64,000 nt of DNA from Candidatus Eisenbergiella merdigallinarum (lineage in GTDB: Bacteria > Bacillota > Clostridia > Lachnospirales > Lachnospiraceae). The position numbers and the translations under genes are program-made. Each line of letters opens with the position of its first letter. Position 1 is the first letter of the stretch. Below, in pieces: positions 22,489 through 31,367 of this stretch. The notes under the pieces are model-generated. The model worked only from the letters and a program-made list of their open reading frames with translations. It made no database searches and was not told where the DNA came from. Location: assembly GCA_019119355.1 (NCBI GenBank), contig DWXE01000020.1, forward strand, positions 1-64,000. Direction: 5' to 3'.

Positions 22489-24084
22489 GTGGGAAACATT
22501 CGAGAGGAAATTAACAGGAGGAGGACGTTTGCGATCATCTCGCATCCCGACGCGGGGAAGACGACGCTGACGGAGAAGTTTCTGCTCTACGGCGGGGCCA
22601 TCAATCTGGCCGGCTCGGTCAAAGGGAAGGCCACGGCCAGGCACGCGGTGTCCGACTGGATGGAGATCGAGAAGCAGAGGGGTATTTCCGTCACCTCCTC
22701 CGTCCTGCAGTTTGAATATGACGGGTATTGCATCAACATTCTGGACACGCCCGGGCACCAGGATTTCTCGGAGGATACCTACCGGACGCTGATGGCTGCG
22801 GATTCCGCGGTGATGGTCATCGACGCCAGCAAGGGGGTGGAGGCCCAGACCAGGAAGCTGTTCAAGGTATGCGTGATGCGCAAGATCCCGATCTTCACCT
22901 TCATCAATAAGATGGACCGCGACGCCAACGATACCTTCGAACTGCTGGACGATATCGAAAAGGAGTTGGGAATCGCCACCTGCCCCATGAACTGGCCCAT
23001 CGGTTCCGGAAAGAGCTTTAAGGGCGTTTACGACAGGGAGAAGAAGTGCGTGATCACCTATTCCGATACGGAAAAGGGGACGAAGGAGGGGGAGGCTACG
23101 GAGATCCCGCTGGAAGAGGCGGACAGGCTGACCGGATTCGTCGGGGAAAACCTGAAGGAAAAGCTGATGGAAGAAATCGAGCTGCTGGACGGAGCCAGCG
23201 CCGAATTCGATCTGGAGGAGGTGCAGGCGGGCGTGCTGACGCCGGTATTTTTCGGTTCCGCGCTGACCAACTTCGGCGTGGAGGACTTTTTGCAGCACTT
23301 CCTTCAGATGACCACCACCCCGCTTCCCCGCAGGGCGGACCGGGGGCTCGTCGATCCGGCGGAGAACGGCTTTTCCGCCTTCGTTTTCAAAATCCAGGCG
23401 AACATGAACCGGGCGCACCGGGACAGGATCGCGTTCATGCGGATCTGCTCGGGGAAATTCGACGCGGATATGGAAGTCAGGCACGTGCAGGGTGGGCGGA
23501 CCATGCGCCTTTCCCAGCCGCAGCAGATCATGGCCAACGACAGGAAGATCCTGCAGGAGGCCTACGCGGGGGATATCATCGGCGTCTTCGATCCGGGCGT
23601 ATTTTCCATCGGGGATACGCTCTGCATGCCGAAGGAGCAGTTTGAATACGAAGGGATCCCCACCTTCGCTCCGGAGCATTTCGCCAGGGTGCGTCAGGTG
23701 GATACCATGAAGCGCAAGCAGTTCGTCAAGGGGATCAGCCAGATCGCTCAGGAAGGCGCCATTCAGATCTTCCAGGAGTTCAATACCGGCATGGAGGAGA
23801 TCATCGTGGGCGTGGTGGGCGTGCTGCAGTTCGATGTGCTGAAGTTCCGCCTGGAAAACGAGTATAATGTGGAGATCCGGCTGGAGCCCCTGCCCTACGA
23901 GCATATCCGCTGGATCGAGAACTGGGAGGAGATCGACCTGGCGAAGCTGGTGGGGACGTCGGATATGAAGAAGGTCCGGGATCTGAAGGGCAACCCGCTT
24001 CTTCTGTTCGTCAACTCCTGGAGCGTGGGCATGGTGCTGGACCGGAACGAAGGGCTCGTCCTTTCGGAATTCGGAAGGAACTGA
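22489..24084 (+). CDS. prfC: Peptide chain release factor 3 (GTPase)
   Basis: RF3 recycles RF1/RF2 from the ribosome after termination. The GTPase motifs are G1 'SHPDAGKTT', G2 'QRGISVTSS', G3 'DTPGHQDFSEDTY' and G4 'NKMDRDAND', in order within residues 17-145. An EF-Tu-like domain and the RF3 C-terminal domain follow. About 531 residues, normal. GTG 22489 is chosen because GGAGG lies 8 nt upstream; a GTG five codons earlier overlaps that ribosome site. The gene has its own promoter. Confidence 0.96.
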   Translation: MGNIREEINRRRTFAIISHPDAGKTTLTEKFLLYGGAINLAGSVKGKATARHAVSDWMEIEKQRGISVTSSVLQFEYDGYCINILDTPGHQDFSEDTYRTLMAADSAVMVIDASKGVEAQTRKLFKVCVMRKIPIFTFINKMDRDANDTFELLDDIEKELGIATCPMNWPIGSGKSFKGVYDREKKCVITYSDTEKGTKEGEATEIPLEEADRLTGFVGENLKEKLMEEIELLDGASAEFDLEEVQAGVLTPVFFGSALTNFGVEDFLQHFLQMTTTPLPRRADRGLVDPAENGFSAFVFKIQANMNRAHRDRIAFMRICSGKFDADMEVRHVQGGRTMRLSQPQQIMANDRKILQEAYAGDIIGVFDPGVFSIGDTLCMPKEQFEYEGIPTFAPEHFARVRQVDTMKRKQFVKGISQIAQEGAIQIFQEFNTGMEEIIVGVVGVLQFDVLKFRLENEYNVEIRLEPLPYEHIRWIENWEEIDLAKLVGTSDMKKVRDLKGNPLLLFVNSWSVGMVLDRNEGLVLSEFGRN

Positions 24085-24120
24085 CCGGACGGGCGGCCGG
24101 TTTTGGATTGGGCTGAGGGA

Positions 24121-25335
24121 ATGAAAAGACTGGGATTGGTTTTTTTGACGGTTTTGGTATCGCTGGGAATCGCGGCCGGATGCGGCGGGGGCGGATGGCT
24201 TTCGCGGGAAACGGGCAGCGCGGATGTCCCGGCAGCTCCGGCGGCTGCGGTTTCGGAACGAAGGCCGCAGGAAACGGAGGAGATTCCGGTTTTCGTATCC
24301 GCCCGGGAAAGAGCGGTGGAGGCGGAGATTTTCCGCTACGGATACTCGGCGCTGGCGACGGAGGAAGAGCGCCTTTTGTACCGGGAAATCCTGAGATCCC
24401 TGCAGGAGAGGGAGGAGGAGACGGAGCTTTCCACCCTGAATCAGGATCTGCTGGAGCCGGTCTTTGCGGCTGTGATGGCGGATCACCCGGAGATTTTTTA
24501 CGCCGACGGCTATTCCTGCACCTCCTACCGGCTGGGGGATACGGTGAGAAAGCTCACCTTCGCCGGCTCCTATACCATGGACGGGCAGGAGATCGAACGG
24601 CGGGCCGGTCTGCTGGAGGAAGCGATAGACGGCTGGCTCGCCGGCCTGCCGGAGGGCGGCGATTATGAAAAGGCCCGGTATCTGTATGAAACGCTGATTT
24701 TTCATACAGAATATCAGCAGGGGGCGCAGGACAACCAGAACATCTGCTCCGTTTTCTTAAACGGCCGGTCGGTGTGTCAGGGCTATGCGAAGGCGCTGCA
24801 GCTGCTGTACCAGAGGGCGCAGCTTCCCGCCATGCTGGTTACCGGAGAGGTGAACGGGCAGGGACACGCCTGGATCGTGGCCAGGCTGGACGGGGAATGG
24901 TATCACATAGATCCCACCTGGGGGGATGCCTCCTGGCAGCAGGACGGACAGGACTTCGCGGCGGAAGGGGCGCAGCCTTCGGTCAACTACGATTACTTTT
25001 GCGTGACTGCGGAGCAGATTTTAAAAACCCACGTTCCGGATGAAGGGCAGCCGCTGCCGGACTGCACCGCGGTGGAGGACAATTACTATCGCAAGGAAGG
25101 CTGCTTTCTGGAGGAGGCGGATCCCGAACGGATCGGGGAGATTTTCCGCAGGGCCATCGACGCCGGAGAGGATATCGTGCGGCTGCAGTGCTCACAGGAT
25201 TCGGTGTACGAAGAGGCGTACCGCTTCCTGATCGAAGAGCAGGGCGTTTTTTCCTGGCTGCCCGGGACGGCGGGATCGGTGGCCTATGCGGATAACCCGC
25301 AGCAGAGGACCTTCTGCTTCTGGCTCGACCCTTAA
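24121..25335 (+). CDS. Transglutaminase-like lipoprotein
   Basis: About 404 residues. The N terminus (MKRLGLVFL...) is a signal peptide ending in a lipobox-like 'IAAGC', so the protein is probably lipid-anchored outside the membrane. The transglutaminase/protease core lies at about 225-290: Cys in 'SVCQGYAKAL', His in 'GQGHAWIVARL' and Asp in 'YHIDPTWGD', a full Cys-His-Asp triad. A TTG six codons earlier (24103) is an alternative start. In Firmicutes such proteins may be cell-wall-associated peptidases or cross-linkers; the substrate is unknown. It follows prfC by 36 nt. Confidence 0.8.
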   Translation: MKRLGLVFLTVLVSLGIAAGCGGGGWLSRETGSADVPAAPAAAVSERRPQETEEIPVFVSARERAVEAEIFRYGYSALATEEERLLYREILRSLQEREEETELSTLNQDLLEPVFAAVMADHPEIFYADGYSCTSYRLGDTVRKLTFAGSYTMDGQEIERRAGLLEEAIDGWLAGLPEGGDYEKARYLYETLIFHTEYQQGAQDNQNICSVFLNGRSVCQGYAKALQLLYQRAQLPAMLVTGEVNGQGHAWIVARLDGEWYHIDPTWGDASWQQDGQDFAAEGAQPSVNYDYFCVTAEQILKTHVPDEGQPLPDCTAVEDNYYRKEGCFLEEADPERIGEIFRRAIDAGEDIVRLQCSQDSVYEEAYRFLIEEQGVFSWLPGTAGSVAYADNPQQRTFCFWLDP

Positions 25336-25362
25336 AAATACTAGGCAAATGAAAAGGATTTT

Positions 25363-25370
25363 GCTATAAT
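25363..25370 (+). promoter_or_regulatory. Extended -10 promoter for yqhY-nusB
   Basis: TGC-TATAAT, an extended -10 motif with TATAAT at 25365-25370. The -35 is weak (TAGGCA at 25342-25347, 17-nt spacer). It may drive the long nusB-to-recN run. Confidence 0.55.
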
Positions 25371-25398
25371 GAGACGTGAAAGTAAAGGAGGCACCCTT

Positions 25399-25785
25399 AT
25401 GGAAAAAGAAAGCAGCAAAAATACGTATGTATTACAGGAAGACGAGAATCTCGGCTCCGTGCAGATCGCCGATGAAGTGGTTGCCATGATCGCATCCCTC
25501 GCGGCTACGGAGGTGGACGGCGTTTCCGCCATGGGAGGGAATATCACCAATGAACTGATGAGCAGGGTCGGCGTGAAGAACCTGACCAGAGGCGTGAAGG
25601 TGGAGGTGATCGGTTCCAGCGTGAAGGTGGAGCTGGTCGTCCTGCTCGAGTACGGGTACAATATCCCGGCCACCAGCCAGAAGGTGCAGGAGCGCGTGAA
25701 GAACGCCATCGAGAATATGACCGGCCTGGCCGTGACGGACGTGAACATCCGCATCGCCGGGGTCAATATGAATACCGGGAAATAA
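25399..25785 (+). CDS. yqhY: Asp23/Gls24 family protein (YqhY-like)
   Basis: A 128-residue Asp23-domain protein. Typical text includes 'GSVQIADEVVAMIASLAATEVDGV' (from GSVQI to EVDGV), 'GVKVEVIGSSVKVELVV' and 'GLAVTDVNIRIAGV'. Members linked to nusB are YqhY-type and have been tied to lipid or envelope homeostasis; other paralogues are envelope-stress proteins. ATG 25399 follows GGAGG. It sits directly before nusB, as yqhY does in B. subtilis, but accB/accC are not upstream here. Confidence 0.85.
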   Translation: MEKESSKNTYVLQEDENLGSVQIADEVVAMIASLAATEVDGVSAMGGNITNELMSRVGVKNLTRGVKVEVIGSSVKVELVVLLEYGYNIPATSQKVQERVKNAIENMTGLAVTDVNIRIAGVNMNTGK

Positions 25786-25857
25786 TTGGCCTGGGGCCGT
25801 TACATGGAGCAGTCATTTCATGGGACAGCCCCTCGTTCGGTTATCGTAGGAGAACAG

Positions 25858-26256
25858 ATGAACAGAAGAGAACAGAGGGAACAGATTTTCAAACTGCTGT
25901 TCCGCATTGAGTTTAACGACAGAGAAGAGATGCCCGGACAGTGCGATCTCTTTTTTGAGGACGAGGAGAACGCGTCCTCCGAAAAGGATATGGATTACAT
26001 CCGGGGAAAATATGAAAGGATCGCGGAGAAGCTGCCGGAAATCGACGGGCTGATCAACGAAAAGGCGAAGGGATGGAGCACCTCCCGGATGGGGAAGGTG
26101 GATCTGACGATCATCCGCCTCGCCGTATACGAGATCCGTTTTGACGAGGAGGTGCCTCTGGGCGTGGCGATCAACGAGGCCGTGGAGCTGGCCAAGAAGT
26201 TCGGCCAGGACGGATCCGCCGGTTTCGTCAACGGCATCCTGGCGAAATTTGCCTGA
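25858..26256 (+). CDS. nusB: Transcription antitermination factor NusB
   Basis: An all-helical RNA-binding protein of the rRNA antitermination complex, 132 residues from ATG 25858. That start follows AGGAG and gives the family opening 'MNRREQREQIFKLLFRIEF' (ends MNRRE and RIEF). The C-terminal signature 'LGVAINEAVELAKKFGQDGSAGFVNGIL' is present (from LGVAIN to NGIL). An acidic insertion near 30-45 is not unusual in Clostridia. It lies between yqhY and xseA, its conserved place. Confidence 0.93.
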   Translation: MNRREQREQIFKLLFRIEFNDREEMPGQCDLFFEDEENASSEKDMDYIRGKYERIAEKLPEIDGLINEKAKGWSTSRMGKVDLTIIRLAVYEIRFDEEVPLGVAINEAVELAKKFGQDGSAGFVNGILAKFA

Positions 26257-26268
26257 TCGGGGAAATCG

Positions 26269-27486
26269 ATGAAGCATATCTATACTGTGGGCCAGGTAAA
26301 CTCGTACATCAAAAACATGTTTACCCAGGACTTTTTACTCCAGTCCATTCTGGTGAAAGGCGAAGTGAGCAATTGCAAGTATCATTCTTCGGGGCATCTG
26401 TATTTTACCCTGAAGGATGAGCGGGGCGCGATTGCCTGTGTGATGTTCGCCGGCAACCGGGGCGGGCTGAAATTTCATATGCAGGAAGGCCAGCAGGTCG
26501 TGGTCACCGGCACCGTGGACGTCTACGAGAGGGACGGGAAATACCAGCTCTACGCCAGGGAGATCGCACTGGACGGGGCGGGGCTTCTCTACGAGCGGTA
26601 CGAACGGCTCAAGCAGAAGCTTCTGGAGCAAGGGCTGTTCGCGCCGGAGTACAAGCGTCCCATCCCCAGGTTCATCCGCCGTCTGGGCGTGGTGACGGCT
26701 CCCACCGGCGCGGCCGTGCGGGATATCATCAACATCGCCTCGCGGCGGAACCCCTATGTGCAGATCGTCCTGTATCCGGCCATCGTCCAGGGGGATCAGG
26801 CTCCGGCCAGCATCGTCAACGGAATCCGGGCGCTGGAACGGCTGGGCGTGGACGCGATGATCGTGGGGCGCGGCGGCGGTTCCATCGAGGATCTGTGGGC
26901 GTTTAACGAAGAGATCGTGGCGCAGGCCATCTTCGACTGCAGTGTGCCCGTGATCTCTGCGGTGGGACACGAGACGGACACCACCATCGCCGATTATGTG
27001 GCGGACCTGCGCGCGCCCACCCCCTCCGCCGCCGCGGAGCTGGCGGTTTACGATTACAGCCTGCTGCAGGCGCAGCTGGACGAGGCGGGGGCCGGGCTGG
27101 TCAGGCGGATGAAACAGAAGCTCGCCCTGCAGCGGATGCGGATGGAAACCTGCCGGATCCGGCTTCAGCATCTGAGCCCTCTGGGAAGGATCCGGGAAAA
27201 GAGGACATGGCTGGCCCAGCTCTCCGACCGGCTTTCGCGGGGGATGGAGGACAGGATCGACGGCAGACGGCATCAGCTGGCGCTGTGCGCGGAGCGGTTA
27301 AACGGCCTTTCCCCGCTGCAAAAGCTCAGCCAGGGCTTTTCCCACGTGGCCGACGGGGAGGGCAGGACGGTGACGGATATCGGGACGGTGCGGATCGGGG
27401 ATCTGCTGACCATCCATATGAAGAACGGGCGCGTGACAGCGCAGGTAAAGGAAAAGGAAGCGTGGCAATGGAAGAAAGAGAGCTGA
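26269..27486 (+). CDS. xseA: Exodeoxyribonuclease VII large subunit
   Basis: Catalytic subunit of ExoVII, which degrades single-stranded DNA from both ends. An N-terminal OB fold (about 1-100, 'SILVKGEVSN', 'GHLYFTLKDE') is followed by the catalytic domain with 'VVTAPTGAAVRDI', 'GRGGGSIEDLWAFN' and 'VGHETDTTIADYVAD' with its conserved His-Glu and Asp residues, and a long C-terminal helix pair. 405 residues. The 3' end overlaps xseB by 19 nt, so the two subunits are co-translated. Confidence 0.96.
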   Translation: MKHIYTVGQVNSYIKNMFTQDFLLQSILVKGEVSNCKYHSSGHLYFTLKDERGAIACVMFAGNRGGLKFHMQEGQQVVVTGTVDVYERDGKYQLYAREIALDGAGLLYERYERLKQKLLEQGLFAPEYKRPIPRFIRRLGVVTAPTGAAVRDIINIASRRNPYVQIVLYPAIVQGDQAPASIVNGIRALERLGVDAMIVGRGGGSIEDLWAFNEEIVAQAIFDCSVPVISAVGHETDTTIADYVADLRAPTPSAAAELAVYDYSLLQAQLDEAGAGLVRRMKQKLALQRMRMETCRIRLQHLSPLGRIREKRTWLAQLSDRLSRGMEDRIDGRRHQLALCAERLNGLSPLQKLSQGFSHVADGEGRTVTDIGTVRIGDLLTIHMKNGRVTAQVKEKEAWQWKKES

Positions 27487-27677
27487 CTTTGGAAGAGGCA
27501 TTCGCCCGGCTGGAGGAGATCACCAGGCGTCTGGAGGACGAGAAAATTTCCCTGGAGGATTCCTTCGCGCAATATCAGAAGGGGATGCAGCTTTTGAAAT
27601 ACTGCAACGACAGCATCGACAGAGTGGAGAAGAAGGTGCTGGTGCTCAACGGGGAGGGAAATCTGGATGAATTTTGA
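27468..27677 (+). CDS. xseB: Exodeoxyribonuclease VII small subunit
   Basis: A 69-residue helical protein that binds XseA. 'LTLEEAFARLEEITRRLED' (from LTLEE to RRLED) and 'ISLEDSFAQYQKGMQL' (from ISLED to KGMQL) are the family signature. ATG 27468 lies inside the end of xseA (19-nt overlap) and the stop lies 11 nt inside ispA, a tightly packed arrangement. The longer frame extending upstream is shadow sequence within xseA. Confidence 0.93.
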   Translation: MEERELTLEEAFARLEEITRRLEDEKISLEDSFAQYQKGMQLLKYCNDSIDRVEKKVLVLNGEGNLDEF

Positions 27678-28599
27678 GGAAGAACTGAAGCGGCGGGTTT
27701 CGGAAGCGGAAGAGGTGCTGCAGCGGTATTTGCCGGAGGAGACGGGGTTTCAGAAGACGGTTCTGGAAGCCATGAATTACAGCGTCCTGGCGGGCGGGAA
27801 ACGCCTGCGCCCGATCATGATGAAGGAAACCTGCCGGCTGTTTTCCGGGGACGAAACGCTGGTGGAGCCCTTCATGGCCGCGTTAGAAATGATACATAAC
27901 TATTCCCTGGTCCACGACGATCTTCCCTCCATGGACAACGACGAGTACCGCAGGGGAAGGAAGACCACCTGGTGCGTATACGGGGAAGGGATGGCGGTTC
28001 TGGCGGGAGACGCCCTTCTGAACGCGGCCTTCGAAACGGCGGCGTCCGCCTTCGATCTGATCGGGGAGGAATCGGACGGGGATCCTTCCCGGCTCCTTTC
28101 TTCTTACCGGGCCGTCTCGAAAGCGCTGGGCATTCTGGCGCACAAGGCGGGGGTTTGCGGGATGATCGGCGGGCAGTGCGCGGACATCGTGGCGGAGGAT
28201 CTGCCGCCGGAAGAAGTGACGGAGGAGATGCTCCTCTATATCCATCGGAACAAGACGGCGGCCCTGATAGAAGCCGCCATGATGATCGGCGCGGTGCTGG
28301 CGGGAGCCGGGCCCGAAGAGGTGGACAGGATCGAAGGCGCTGCCCGCCGGATCGGGATCGCCTTCCAGATTCAGGACGATATCCTGGATGTGACCAGTTC
28401 TCTGGAAGTCCTGGGAAAACAGACCGGAAGCGACGAGAAAAACCATAAGGTGACCTATGTCAGCTTAAACGGAATCGAAAAATCCCGCGGGGATGTGCAG
28501 CGGCTTTCCGAAGAAGCGCTGGATGCGCTGCGCGGCTTTCCGGAGCGCAACGGTTTTCTGGAACGGCTGGTGGAGTCTTTGATCAGCCGGAGAATGTAA
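27667..28599 (+). CDS. ispA: Polyprenyl (farnesyl/geranyl) diphosphate synthase
   Basis: A prenyl transferase joining IPP to allylic diphosphates. The first Asp-rich motif is 'DDLPSMDND' with upstream 'HNYSLVH', and the second is 'DDILD'. 310 residues, normal for the short-chain enzymes. Overlaps xseB by 11 nt. It is next to dxs, so two steps of isoprenoid synthesis are made from one transcript; ispG is 20 kb away. Chain length (C10 or C15) cannot be fixed with certainty. Confidence 0.93.
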   Translation: MNFEEELKRRVSEAEEVLQRYLPEETGFQKTVLEAMNYSVLAGGKRLRPIMMKETCRLFSGDETLVEPFMAALEMIHNYSLVHDDLPSMDNDEYRRGRKTTWCVYGEGMAVLAGDALLNAAFETAASAFDLIGEESDGDPSRLLSSYRAVSKALGILAHKAGVCGMIGGQCADIVAEDLPPEEVTEEMLLYIHRNKTAALIEAAMMIGAVLAGAGPEEVDRIEGAARRIGIAFQIQDDILDVTSSLEVLGKQTGSDEKNHKVTYVSLNGIEKSRGDVQRLSEEALDALRGFPERNGFLERLVESLISRRM

Positions 28600-28617
28600 G
28601 GAAGAAGGGGGCAGCGT

Positions 28618-30480
28618 ATGCTTCTGGAACAGATACAGCAGACGAACGACATCAAAAAAATAGACCCGAAAGACTACCCGCTTCTGGCGGAGGAGATCCG
28701 GAGGTTTCTGATCGAGAAAATCAGCGTTACCGGAGGGCATCTGGGCTCCAATCTGGGCGCCGTGGAGCTGACCATGGCCCTGCACCTGGCCCTGAACCTG
28801 CCGGAGGACAAGATCGTATGGGATGTGGGGCATCAGTCCTATACCCATAAACTCCTGACCGGAAGGAGGGAAGGCTTCGATACCCTGCGCAAATACGGAG
28901 GGATGAGCGGGTTCCCCAAGCGCAAGGAGAGCGACTGCGACTGCTTCGATACGGGCCACAGTTCCACCTCCATTTCCGCCGGCCTGGGGCTGGTCCGGGC
29001 CAGGGATATTCAGGGACGGGACAACACGGTGGTATCCGTGATCGGGGACGGCGCCCTCACCGGCGGAATGGCCTATGAAGCGCTGAACAACGCGGCCAGG
29101 ATGGATACCAACTTCATCATCATCTTAAACGACAACAATATGTCCATTTCGGAAAATGTGGGAGGGGTTTCCCGCTACCTGAACAATATCCGGACTTCCA
29201 ACGCCTATCTGGACATCAAGGACGGCATCTACGACGCCATCCGGGGCACCCGTTACGGCGACGGAGTCGTGACCGGGGTGAGGAGGGTGAAAAACAGCTT
29301 AAAGCAGCTGGTCATTCCGGGCATGTGGTTCGAGGATATCGGGATCACTTACCTGGGGCCGGTGGACGGCCACGATGTCAACGGCCTGGTGCGCGTGATC
29401 CGGGAAGCCAAGCGGCGCAGAAACTGCGTGCTGATCCACGTCATGACCCAGAAAGGGAAGGGATACGGGCCGGCGGAAAAGCATCCCGCCCGGTTCCACG
29501 GGGCGGAGCCCTTCGACGTGGAGACGGGGATTCCCCTGAAAAAGAAGACGAAAGCCAATTATACGGACGTATTTTCCACCGTCATGGTCAAGCTGGCGGC
29601 CCGGCACCAGGATGTGGCCGCCATCACGGCGGCCATGCCGGACGGAACCGGCCTGAAACGCTTCCGGAGCCTGTATCCGGAGCGGTTTTTCGATGTGGGA
29701 ATCGCGGAGGAACACGCGGTCACCTTCGCGGCGGGCCTTGCGGTGGGAGGGCTGCATCCCGTGGTGGCCATCTATTCCTCCTTTTTGCAGCGGGCCTACG
29801 ACCAGATCCTGCACGACGTCTGCCTGCAAAACCTGCCGGTGATCTTCGCCATCGACCGGGCGGGTCTGGTGGGGAGCGACGGGGAGACCCACCAGGGCAT
29901 TTTCGACCTGTCCTATCTGTCCTCCATCCCCAACATGCACATCATGGCGCCCAAAAACAAATGGGAGCTGTCCGACATGATCAAGTTCGCCTATGCTTTT
30001 CAGGGGCCCGTGGCGATCCGCTATCCCAGGGGGGAGGCCTATGACGGCCTCGCCCAGATGCGGGCTCCCGTGGAGATGGGAAAGAGCGAGCTCCTGTATC
30101 AGGGACATGGAGTCGCCCTGATGGCTGTGGGCAGCATGGTGAAAACGGCTCTCGAAGTGCGGGAGCGGCTGGCGGCCGAAGGGATCGACGCGACCCTGGT
30201 CAACGCCCGCTTCGTCAAACCCATCGACGAAGAAATGGTGCGGGCGCTGGATCGGGATCACGGGCTGCTGGTGACGATGGAGGAAAACGTGGCCAGCGGA
30301 GGCTTCGGCGAAAAGGTGAGGGACTTCGCCGACAGCCAGGGGCTGTCCGTCCGGATTTTGCCGGTCACCATCCCGGACGAATATGTGGAACACGGGAACG
30401 TGGATCTGCTGAAAAAGGAGATCGGCATCGACCCGGACAGCATTTTTGACAGAATCATGAAGGAACTGACGAAAGAATGA
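28618..30480 (+). CDS. dxs: 1-deoxy-D-xylulose-5-phosphate synthase
   Basis: First enzyme of the MEP pathway: pyruvate plus glyceraldehyde-3-phosphate to DXP, thiamine-diphosphate dependent. N-terminal His 'GGHLGSNLGAVELT', ThDP-Mg motif 'GDGALTGGMAYEALNN', and in the transketolase Pyr domain 'FDVGIAEEHAVTFAAGLA' with the catalytic Glu. 620 residues, normal. Ribosome site GAAGGGGG. It overlaps tlyA by four bases (ATGA). Confidence 0.97.
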   Translation: MLLEQIQQTNDIKKIDPKDYPLLAEEIRRFLIEKISVTGGHLGSNLGAVELTMALHLALNLPEDKIVWDVGHQSYTHKLLTGRREGFDTLRKYGGMSGFPKRKESDCDCFDTGHSSTSISAGLGLVRARDIQGRDNTVVSVIGDGALTGGMAYEALNNAARMDTNFIIILNDNNMSISENVGGVSRYLNNIRTSNAYLDIKDGIYDAIRGTRYGDGVVTGVRRVKNSLKQLVIPGMWFEDIGITYLGPVDGHDVNGLVRVIREAKRRRNCVLIHVMTQKGKGYGPAEKHPARFHGAEPFDVETGIPLKKKTKANYTDVFSTVMVKLAARHQDVAAITAAMPDGTGLKRFRSLYPERFFDVGIAEEHAVTFAAGLAVGGLHPVVAIYSSFLQRAYDQILHDVCLQNLPVIFAIDRAGLVGSDGETHQGIFDLSYLSSIPNMHIMAPKNKWELSDMIKFAYAFQGPVAIRYPRGEAYDGLAQMRAPVEMGKSELLYQGHGVALMAVGSMVKTALEVRERLAAEGIDATLVNARFVKPIDEEMVRALDRDHGLLVTMEENVASGGFGEKVRDFADSQGLSVRILPVTIPDEYVEHGNVDLLKKEIGIDPDSIFDRIMKELTKE

Positions 30481-31364
30481 AAGAACGTTTGGATGTACTG
30501 CTGGTGAAGCGGGGGCTGGCGCAGTCCCGGGAGAAGGCGAAAGCCCTGATCATGGCCGGCGACGTGTTCGTGGACGGGCAGCGGGAGGACAAGGCCGGGA
30601 CGATGTTCGAGGAAGAACGGGCCCGGATCGAGGTGCGCAGCGCCGGGCTCAAATACGTGAGCCGCGGCGGGCTGAAGCTGGAAAAGGCGATGGAATGCTT
30701 TCCGATCCGTCTGGAGGACAAAATCTGCATGGATATCGGCGCATCCACGGGAGGATTTACGGACTGCATGCTCCAGAACGGGGCGAAAAGGGTCTATTCC
30801 GTGGACGTGGGCCACGGGCAGCTGGCGTGGAAGCTGCGCAATGACGGGAGGGTGGTCTGCATGGAAAAGACCAATTTCCGCCATATGAAGCCGGGGGATA
30901 TTCCGGACCTGCTGGATTTCGCATCCGTGGACGTATCCTTTATTTCCCTGACAAAGATCCTGCTTCCGGCCAGGAATCTGCTGGCTCCGGGCGGCGAAAT
31001 GGTCTGCCTGATCAAGCCCCAGTTCGAAGCCGGCCGGGAAAAGGTGGGAAAGAAAGGGGTCGTCAGGGATCCTTCGGTTCACCGGGAGGTGATCCAAAAG
31101 GTGATGGATTTCGCGGATCTCATGGGATTTTCCATTCTAGGGCTGACCTGGTCCCCGGTGAAGGGGCCGGAAGGGAACATCGAATACCTGATCCATCTGC
31201 GCAGGCAGGAGCGGGAGGACGGGAGCGTACCGGAAGAAGAGCGGGCTGCGCTGGAGCGTCTGAACGGGATCCTCGCGGAGCAGTCGGGGATATCCCGGCG
31301 CCGGGACATGCGGGAACTGACGGAATCGACGGTAGAACAGGCGCACAGTCAGCTTCAGGAGTGA
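30477..31364 (+). CDS. tlyA: TlyA-family rRNA (cytidine-2'-O)-methyltransferase
   Basis: S4 RNA-binding domain (about 1-60, 'RLDVLLVKRGLAQSREKAKALI' from RLDVLL to KALI) joined to an FtsJ-type methyltransferase: SAM motif 'DIGASTGGFTDCML' and 'VYSVDVGHGQL'. Family members 2'-O-methylate 16S and/or 23S rRNA. The C-terminal 30 residues are longer than usual. 295 residues. ATG overlaps the dxs stop. The gene occupies its conserved place between dxs and nadK. Confidence 0.9.
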   Translation: MKERLDVLLVKRGLAQSREKAKALIMAGDVFVDGQREDKAGTMFEEERARIEVRSAGLKYVSRGGLKLEKAMECFPIRLEDKICMDIGASTGGFTDCMLQNGAKRVYSVDVGHGQLAWKLRNDGRVVCMEKTNFRHMKPGDIPDLLDFASVDVSFISLTKILLPARNLLAPGGEMVCLIKPQFEAGREKVGKKGVVRDPSVHREVIQKVMDFADLMGFSILGLTWSPVKGPEGNIEYLIHLRRQEREDGSVPEEERAALERLNGILAEQSGISRRRDMRELTESTVEQAHSQLQE

Positions 31365-31367
31365 AGG

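Noticed and set aside
22351-24705. Long minus-strand frame (about 780 codons) across deoB and prfC
   Set aside because: Antisense to prfC, whose GTPase motifs are certain. Composition is typical of a reverse-complement shadow.
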